Shown in pieces: positions 33,801-38,548 of a stretch of 38,548 nucleotides of DNA. The translations under genes were made by a program, and so were the position numbers. Source of the stretch: DASYHS01 sp035998295 (GTDB lineage Bacteria; Pseudomonadota; Alphaproteobacteria; Azospirillales; Azospirillaceae); the NCBI RefSeq assembly GCF_035998295.1, contig NZ_DASYHS010000051.1, positions 1 through 38,548 on the forward strand. Reading direction: 5' to 3'. The notes under the pieces are model-generated. The model saw only the letters and a program-made list of their open reading frames with translations, was not told where the DNA came from and did not search any database. Positions within the stretch are counted from its first letter, which is position 1. Each line of letters opens with the position of its first letter.

Positions 33801-34262
33801 TCAGTCCGCCCGCAGCGCCGCGAAGAAGCCGCGCAGCAGCGCCGCCGCCCGCGTCTCTCCGATGCCGCCATAGACGTCGGGCGCGTGGTGGCAGGTGGCG
33901 CGCGCGAAGACCCTGGCTCCGTGCTCGACCCCGCCGCCCTTCGGGTCGTAGGCCCCGAAATAGAGCCGGCGCAGCCGCGCGAAGCCGATCGCGGCGGCAC
34001 ACATCGCGCAGGGCTCCAGCGTCACGTAGAGGTCGCAGCCCGGCAGCCTCGGCCCGCCCAGCGCGGCGCAGGCCTGCCTGATCGCCAGGATCTCGGCATG
34101 CGCGGTCGGATCGGACAGCTCCTCCGTGCGGTTGCCCGCCCGGCCGAGGACGCGGCCCCCGGGGCCGACCACGACCGCCCCGACCGGCACCTCGCCGCGC
34201 GCGGCCGCCTGTTCGGCCTCGGCGAAGGCGATGTCCATCGGGTCGGGGGGAAGGCCGCTCAT
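33801..34262 (-). CDS. tadA: tRNA-specific adenosine deaminase
   Basis: TadA converts the wobble adenosine of tRNA-Arg(ACG) to inosine. The 153-residue protein has the zinc site His55, Cys85 and Cys88, with proton-shuttle Glu57, in HAEILAIRQA and LEPCAMCAAAI. GEVPVGAVVV near residue 24 is another TadA hallmark, and KGGGVEHG follows at about 113. ATG 34262 lacks a clear ribosome site; Met9 (34238) is an alternative. Guanine deaminases share this fold, but the length and VPVGAV motif favour TadA. Confidence 0.92.
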   Translation of the reverse strand: MSGLPPDPMDIAFAEAEQAAARGEVPVGAVVVGPGGRVLGRAGNRTEELSDPTAHAEILAIRQACAALGGPRLPGCDLYVTLEPCAMCAAAIGFARLRRLYFGAYDPKGGGVEHGARVFARATCHHAPDVYGGIGETRAAALLRGFFAALRAD

Positions 34263-34340
34263 GGCGCGAACGATGCCAGCCCGGCTCGAGGCCGCGCAAA
34301 TGGAATCGGGGGAGCCGCCCCTGCTCGCGGGCGCCGACGC

Positions 34341-35042
34341 CTACCCGGCCCTGGAGAGCGTGCCCGCGGCGACGGGCAGCGGCTGGTCGCGCAGCAGAGC
34401 CTTCATGCTCGCGGCGCGCGGTGCCGCGGCCGCCAGCGGGCCGGCCAGCGGACCGGCCAGCGGACCGGATGGCACCGCGGCGTCGAAACGTGCGGGAATG
34501 TCATGTTTCGTCACGGTCCCGGCCTTCGTCTTCGGCCCGGTCCCGGCGCGCATCTCGCGGCGCAGGTCCTCGCGCAGTTCCTGGCGCAGTCCGGCCAGGT
34601 CCTTGCGCAGCTCCTCCATCAGTTCCGCCCGGACCTCGCCGCGCATTTCCTCGCGCAGCTCGTCCCGGACCTCCTCGCGCAGGTCCTCGCGCAGGCGCTC
34701 GCGCTCGGCCCGGGTCACGGTGCGGACGGCGCCGACATCCTTCTCGAAGCGCCACCGGTGGGCCAGCAGGCGGGCGGCGGCGGGGACCTGCCCCTGCTCG
34801 ACCAGCTTGCCGTACAGCTCGTCGTGCTGCCGGCGCATCTGCTCGACGAGATCCTCGTGCCGGTCCTCCTCCTCGGCGGACAGCGCGACGAGGCGGGCCC
34901 GCACGTCCGCGCGCGCCCACGGCGCCGAGCCGGGCGCGCAGCCGGATCGCCGCGCGGCTTCGGCCAGGGACTCGCCACGTGCCGCGATGCGGCAGAACAG
35001 CTCGATGCTCGGCGCCAGCGACTGGTGGGCGGTAGCGGCCAT
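34341..35042 (-). CDS. Unknown protein with N-terminal HTH-like region and long charged coiled coil
   Basis: A 233-residue protein I cannot assign. The N-terminal 60 residues (SIELFCRIAARGESLAEAAR, then RSGCAPGSAPWARADVRARL) have a pattern like a small helix-turn-helix as in terminase small subunits or transposase-like binders. Residues about 60-103 are helical (QMRRQHDELYGKLVEQGQVP). Residues about 112-165 are a Glu/Arg heptad-like coiled coil (ERLREDLREEVRDELREEM). The tail has GPLAGPLAGPLA from a 12-nt repeat. ATG 35042 follows GAGGAGG. It is divergent from the pseudouridine synthase, with 145 nt between the starts. Confidence 0.72.
   Translation of the reverse strand: MAATAHQSLAPSIELFCRIAARGESLAEAARRSGCAPGSAPWARADVRARLVALSAEEEDRHEDLVEQMRRQHDELYGKLVEQGQVPAAARLLAHRWRFEKDVGAVRTVTRAERERLREDLREEVRDELREEMRGEVRAELMEELRKDLAGLRQELREDLRREMRAGTGPKTKAGTVTKHDIPARFDAAVPSGPLAGPLAGPLAAAAPRAASMKALLRDQPLPVAAGTLSRAG
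34432..34467. repeat. 12-bp tandem repeat, three copies, in the coiled-coil gene
   Basis: Units at 34432, 34444 and 34456 read GCCAGCGGACCG, with one base changed in the first. They encode the repeated GPLA of the protein tail and could vary in number between strains. Confidence 0.85.
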
Positions 35043-35187
35043 GGGGTGTCCTCCTCGTTCCGGTAGAAAGAACAATATGAGAACAAACCGGACTTGCCGT
35101 CAAGAGGCGGGACTTGCCGCCGGTAGCGGGCCGGGCCGCCGATCGGCGGCATTGCAGGCGGCCGGCTTCCCGCCTAATGTCCGCCCC

Positions 35188-36639
35188 ATGCCCGAACGCA
35201 CCAAATCGAACCCGCCCCTTCCGGCCGACGAGCCTCGCGGCGAACGCATCGCCAAGCGCCTCGCGCGGGCCGGCCTGTGCTCCCGCCGCGACGCGGAGGA
35301 GCTGGTCAGGGAAGGCCGGGTCGCCGTCAACGGGACGGTGCTGAAGACGCCGGCCGTCACCGTCACGGCGACGGACGTCGTCATGGTCGACGGACGCCCC
35401 CTCCCCGAGCCCGAGGGCGCGCGGCTGTGGCGCTACCACAAGCCGGCCGGCCTGGTCACGACGGCGCGCGACGAGAAGGGGCGGCCGACCGTCTTCGAGA
35501 AGCTGCCCGAGGACATGCCGCGTGTCGTTTCGGTCGGGCGCCTGGACCTCACGACCGAGGGGCTGCTGCTGCTGACCAACGACGGCGAGCTGGCCCGCCA
35601 CCTGGAGCTGCCGGCGACCGGCTGGACCCGGCGCTACCGCGTACGGGTCCATGGCGAGGTCGACGAGAAGGCGCTGGCGCGCCTCGCCTCCGGGATCACG
35701 ATCGAAGGGGTCCAGTACGGGCCCGTCGAGGCGGTGCTGGACCGCAAGCAGGGCAGCAACGCCTGGCTGTCGGTCAGCCTGAAGGAAGGCAAGAACCGCG
35801 AGATCCGCAAGCTGATGGAGAGCCTCGGCCTGGGGGTGACGCGCCTGATCCGGCTCGCCTACGGGCCGTTCCAGCTCGGCAAGCTCGATCGCGGGGCGGT
35901 CGAGGAAGTGCCGCGGCGCGTGCTGAAGGACCAGCTCTCCAAGTACTTCGCCGAGACCGGCACCGAGCCGGCCGCCCCCTCGGGAGAACGGCCGGCACCG
36001 CGGCTCAGGCTGCGCAAGCCCGCCCCCGCGGCGAGCCCGGCCGCATCGGAAGGCGCCGAGCGGGCGCCCCGGCGGATACCGGCCCTGGAACCCGCGCCGG
36101 CGGAGAGGAAGTTCGCCCGGCCGGGCCGGCGGCAGGCCGAGGCCGAGGCGACTGAAAGGGCACCGGCCCGTCCCGGCCGGCGGCACGCCGAGGCCGCGCC
36201 GGGAGAAAGGGCGTCGGCCCGTCCGGGTCGGCAGCGCGCCGAGGCCGCGCCGGGGGAAAGGACACCGGCCCGTCCGGGCCGGCAGCGGGCCGAGGCCGCG
36301 CCGGGAGAAAGGACGCCGGCCCGTCCGGGCCGACAGCGCGCCGAAGCCGCGCCGGGAGAAAGGACGCCGGCCCGTCCGGGCCGGCGGCACGCCGAGGCCG
36401 CGCCGGAACGCCAGGCGCCGCCCCGCGCGCGCCGGGACGAGCGCGCCGGCCCGCCCGGCCGCAAGCCGGCCGACGGCCCGACCGGCAGGGGCTCCGCGAG
36501 CAAGGGTGGTGCGGCGGGCAAGGACCCGGCGGGACCGGGGCGCAGGCCGCGCCGCTCTCCCGAGGACCCCGGGCGCGGACCCGCCGGCGGTGGCGGAGGA
36601 CGCCCGGGCGGAAACCGGAATGCGAATCGTCGGCGGTAG
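35188..36639 (+). CDS. RsuA/RluB-family pseudouridine synthase with long repetitive basic tail
   Basis: A 483-residue rRNA pseudouridine synthase, RluB-like. An S4 RNA-binding domain (about 18-65, ERIAKRLARAGLCSRRDAEE) precedes the catalytic domain with Asp120 in VSVGRLDLTTEGLLLLTNDG and KEGKNREIRKLMESLGLGVT. RluB targets U2605 of 23S rRNA in E. coli. After residue 265 the protein becomes a disordered Arg/Pro/Ala/Glu-rich tail of over 200 residues, including six 17-residue repeats (306-407) and a Gly/Arg-rich end. Such basic tails are common in alphaproteobacterial RluB-like proteins and probably help RNA contact. ATG 35188 was chosen by the S4 start. The end overlaps rsmD by 20 nt. Confidence 0.92.
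   Translation: MPERTKSNPPLPADEPRGERIAKRLARAGLCSRRDAEELVREGRVAVNGTVLKTPAVTVTATDVVMVDGRPLPEPEGARLWRYHKPAGLVTTARDEKGRPTVFEKLPEDMPRVVSVGRLDLTTEGLLLLTNDGELARHLELPATGWTRRYRVRVHGEVDEKALARLASGITIEGVQYGPVEAVLDRKQGSNAWLSVSLKEGKNREIRKLMESLGLGVTRLIRLAYGPFQLGKLDRGAVEEVPRRVLKDQLSKYFAETGTEPAAPSGERPAPRLRLRKPAPAASPAASEGAERAPRRIPALEPAPAERKFARPGRRQAEAEATERAPARPGRRHAEAAPGERASARPGRQRAEAAPGERTPARPGRQRAEAAPGERTPARPGRQRAEAAPGERTPARPGRRHAEAAPERQAPPRARRDERAGPPGRKPADGPTGRGSASKGGAAGKDPAGPGRRPRRSPEDPGRGPAGGGGGRPGGNRNANRRR
36103..36408 (+). repeat. 51-bp coding tandem repeat, six copies
   Basis: Six 51-nt units run in frame and encode 17 residues each, consensus ERTPARPGRQRAEAAPG. Copies 4 and 5 encode identical peptides, while copies 1, 2 and 6 are more diverged. 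The middle copies look the most recently expanded. Copy number is likely to vary between strains. Confidence 0.92.
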
Positions 36640-37201
36640 GCATCGCGGACGGCGGCTGGAAGCGCCGAGCGGACGGGACACCCGGCCGACCAGCGACCGC
36701 ACGCGCGAGGCGCTGTTCAACGTCCTGGCCCATTCCGGCTGGGGCACGGCCGCCGAGGACGGCAACGGCGACCCGATCGCGGAAGCCCGGGTGCTGGATG
36801 CGTTCTGCGGCACCGGCGCGCTGGCGCTGGAGGCGCTGTCGCGCGGCGCGGCGGAGGCCGTGCTGATGGACCTGTCCGGCCCGGCGCTGGCCGCGGCCCG
36901 GCGCAACGCCGAGGCCCTGGACGAGGACGGGCGCTGCGCCTTCCTGCGCGCCGACGCGAGGCGGCCGCCCGCCGCGGCCGCGGCCGCGACGCTCGCCTTT
37001 TTGGACCCCCCTTATGGCAAGGGCCTTGCGGAAGCGGCGCTTCCGGCGCTGGCCGCGCGCGGCTGGCTCGCCTCCGGCGCGGTCGTCGTCGTCGAGACGG
37101 CGGCCCAGGACCCGCTGTCCCCGCCCGCGGACTTCGTCCCGCTGGACGATCGCCGATACGGCGACACCCGCGTCGTGTTCCTGGAATACCGGCCGGGCTG
37201 A
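36620..37201 (+). CDS. rsmD: 16S rRNA (guanine966-N2)-methyltransferase
   Basis: RsmD methylates G966 of 16S rRNA. The 193-residue protein begins MRIVGGRHRGRRLEAPSG, the typical RsmD start, followed by RPTSDRTREALFNVL. VLDAFCGTGALALEALSRGA is the SAM motif and LAFLDPPYGKG holds the catalytic DPPY. ATG 36620 sits inside the end of the pseudouridine synthase gene (20-nt overlap), so both rRNA-modifying enzymes are likely co-translated, a common alphaproteobacterial order. Confidence 0.95.
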   Translation: MRIVGGRHRGRRLEAPSGRDTRPTSDRTREALFNVLAHSGWGTAAEDGNGDPIAEARVLDAFCGTGALALEALSRGAAEAVLMDLSGPALAAARRNAEALDEDGRCAFLRADARRPPAAAAAATLAFLDPPYGKGLAEAALPALAARGWLASGAVVVVETAAQDPLSPPADFVPLDDRRYGDTRVVFLEYRPG

Positions 37202-37312
37202 ACCGCGTCACGGCGGACCCGGCTCCTGGAGTCCATGGGCTGCGCAGGAGGTGGGATTTATGTAGCCACAAAAATCCGTTGCCCCTGGCATTTGCGTAGA
37301 TACGTTATTCCT

Positions 37313-37489
37313 GTGCAGATCGAATTCGCCCCCGACAAGCGCGCGCAAACCCTTGCCCATTGCGCGTTGGACATGGCCGACGCCGGGGTCGTGGTCGTTT
37401 GGACCGCGCGCGGCGGCGCTCGACGCATCATCAGCATGAGGAAAGCGAATGAACACGAACAAGCCCTCTACGGACCCGAACTGGACTGA
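37313..37489 (+). pseudogene. brnT: BrnT-type toxin with internal deletion (58 residues)
   Basis: BrnT toxins are about 90 residues long and resemble RelE-type ribonucleases. Here the N-terminal part (IEFAPDKRAQTLAHCALDMA) and the C-terminal part (VVVVWTARGGARRIISMRKA) are both well preserved, but the roughly 30-35 residues expected between them, with the DYGE-like segment, are missing. The join reads DMADAGVVVV, is in frame, and no frameshifted remnant fits in the DNA. GTG 37313 is the likely start; an in-frame ATG at 37235 is less natural. It overlaps brnA by 41 nt. Loss of the core strands predicts an inactive toxin, though a functional mini-BrnT cannot be excluded. Confidence 0.75.
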
Positions 37490-37694
37490 TCCCGACGACG
37501 CGCCGGACCTGTCCACTGCGGAGTGGCAGGCGAAGTTTGCCAAGGCCAAACGGGGCCGCCCGCCCGTCAACGACCGGCCGAAGGTGGCCACTAATCTGCG
37601 CCTGGATGCCGATGTGATCGAACGGCTGCGGCGTGATGGGCCGGGCTGGCAGACACGGGCCAACGATCTCTTGAGACGGTCGCTCGGCCTTTAA
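37449..37694 (+). CDS. brnA: BrnA family antitoxin
   Basis: An 81-residue antitoxin. The C-terminal half is a ribbon-helix-helix-like DNA-binding domain, with KRGRPPVNDRPKVATNLRLD, DADVIERLRRDGPGWQTRAN and a final LLRRSLGL, all typical of BrnA. The N-terminal part (STAEWQAKFAKAK) would wrap the toxin. ATG 37449 has a ribosome site (GAGGAAAGCG). It is complete although its partner is shortened. BrnA normally represses its own operon with BrnT. Confidence 0.9.
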   Translation: MNTNKPSTDPNWTDPDDAPDLSTAEWQAKFAKAKRGRPPVNDRPKVATNLRLDADVIERLRRDGPGWQTRANDLLRRSLGL

Positions 37695-37812
37695 CGTCAG
37701 TCCGCTACGGCGACGAAGCCGGCCGGGTGCGTTCGGGGGTTCGAGGCCGAGATTGTCAGGGAGCGAACACAGCCGGGGCTGCAAACTGCGCGAACTCCGA
37801 CAAATTCCTCGA

Positions 37813-38548
37813 CTACTTCACTTGCGGGCGGGCATCGGCCTCGTGCTCGAAATAGACGATCAGCCTGAGATGGCGGTGCTCGTCCACAATCAGCATCTCG
37901 TGAGCGAAGGCGCGCCGCGTGCCGTTCGGATCGAGGACGGCGCCGACTCCCCTGCTGTAGCTTTCCAGGTCCGGTTGCCCGAACCACCGGCGAAAGTCGG
38001 GTGACAGCGTCTTCAACTCGTCGATCAGGGCGAGCATCGCGGGATCATCGGGGGCGGTTGCCAGATCGCAGCGGAATTGCGCGACCAGCTTCGGGGCATC
38101 CTCGCGCCAGGCGGGCAGGCGGTTGCGCAACTCGGGATCGGCAAAGACCAGGCGCATGATGTTGCGGTCGGCCTGCTCCCTGCCGCGAAAGCCGAACAGG
38201 CTCCCGGCCGGCGCATTCCACGCGATCACGTCCCAGCGCAGGTTGAGCACATAGGCGGGGCGCGTGACGAGATCGTCCAGCAGCCGCTGGATCAGCGGAC
38301 CGACCGATGGCCACTGATAGGCTTCCGGAGGCGGAGGCCGTCCATGCGCCAGCAGGAAGAGGTGGCTGCACTCGGCATCGTCCAGTTTCAGGGCCTTCGC
38401 CACTTTGAGCAGAAAGGATTCGGAGACCCGAATATCCCGCCCCTGCTCGAACCAGGTGTACCAGGTGAGCCCGACGCCCGCGAGCGCGGCCACCTCCTCG
38501 CGCCGGAGGCCGGGCGTGCGGCGATGGCCCGTCAGGGGCAGGCCGACA
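37813..38548 (-). CDS. MmyB-like XRE-family transcriptional regulator (partial, 5' end outside window)
   Basis: The reading frame runs off the right edge, so the start and the first part of the helix-turn-helix are missing. The visible N-terminal part TPGLRREEVAALAGVGLTWY, then TWFEQGRDIRVSESFLLKVA, is the XRE domain common to this family. The ligand-binding MmyB/PAS-like domain follows, with PAYVLNLRWDVIAWNAPAGS and LFGFRGREQADRNIMRLVFA. GTG 38493 is not the real start because the family HTH continues upstream of it. Regulators of this type often control an adjacent oxidoreductase gene, which would lie outside the window. It converges with brnA. Confidence 0.92.
   Translation of the reverse strand, partial: VGLPLTGHRRTPGLRREEVAALAGVGLTWYTWFEQGRDIRVSESFLLKVAKALKLDDAECSHLFLLAHGRPPPPEAYQWPSVGPLIQRLLDDLVTRPAYVLNLRWDVIAWNAPAGSLFGFRGREQADRNIMRLVFADPELRNRLPAWREDAPKLVAQFRCDLATAPDDPAMLALIDELKTLSPDFRRWFGQPDLESYSRGVGAVLDPNGTRRAFAHEMLIVDEHRHLRLIVYFEHEADARPQVK

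Noticed and set aside
36103..36408. CRISPR array or noncoding satellite in the pseudouridine synthase gene
   Set aside because: The units are contiguous, lack spacers, and stay in frame as a protein tail.
37235..37312. Extended N-terminus of BrnT from ATG 37235
   Set aside because: The extra 26 residues do not resemble BrnT; the family-like sequence begins right at GTG 37313.

Overview
The window looks like chromosomal DNA of a high-GC alphaproteobacterium, most likely of the Rhodospirillales/Azospirillales type. This rests on the strong GC bias at third codon positions, the lipid A/Kdo genes, a TAXI-type TRAP transporter, a bacteriophytochrome with its own heme oxygenase, and a tRNA-Leu with an encoded CCA. 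It is densely packed: many genes overlap by 4 nt (ATGA or GTGA) and several convergent pairs have almost no gap. I see no insertion sequence, prophage, CRISPR array or rRNA.

Layout. 1-646 holds no convincing gene, but carries two four-copy arrays of CCCCCAC at about 10-bp spacing on either side of a 16-bp palindrome. 647-6564 is a red-light sensing operon: bacteriophytochrome kinase, stand-alone receiver protein, REC-PAS-kinase-REC-REC hybrid, and biliverdin-forming heme oxygenase. A class I methyltransferase follows at 6620-7495. 7593-11038 holds a Bcr/CflA-type MFS exporter, a second methyltransferase on the minus strand, and a PmbA/TldD peptidase. 11042-16113 (minus) is a probable three-gene uptake and catabolic unit: class III aminotransferase, TAXI binding protein and fused TRAP permease. 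16281-18352 holds a small GNAT-like protein, a CitE/HpcH-like lyase and an SDR. 18363-20470 holds a small XRE regulator behind a promoter that overlaps a large imperfect palindrome, followed by a SulP-STAS transporter.

20471-27438 is the envelope region. A diacylglycerol-kinase-like gene is divergent from a metallophosphoesterase and a GT4 glycosyltransferase that overlap by 4 nt. I read this trio as a possible PlcP/Agt phospholipid-to-glycolipid remodelling module. It is followed by waaA, lpxK, an LpxL-type acyltransferase and an FkbM methyltransferase. Next come tRNA-Leu(CAG) with its own promoter and terminator, an RluA pseudouridine synthase, xseA and purD.

31395-35042 (minus) holds a small secreted protein, azlC/azlD, an unknown 176-residue protein, tadA and a charged coiled-coil protein. 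35188-37201 holds an RsuA/RluB pseudouridine synthase with a long repeat-bearing basic tail, overlapped by rsmD. The right edge holds a BrnT/BrnA locus whose toxin appears to carry an internal deletion, and an MmyB-type XRE regulator cut by the window end.

The points most worth a second look are the DAG kinase/PlcP/Agt-like divergon, the phased CCCCCAC arrays upstream of the phytochrome operon, the shrunken BrnT with an intact BrnA, the palindrome over the XRE promoter, and the 17-residue repeat tail on the pseudouridine synthase.
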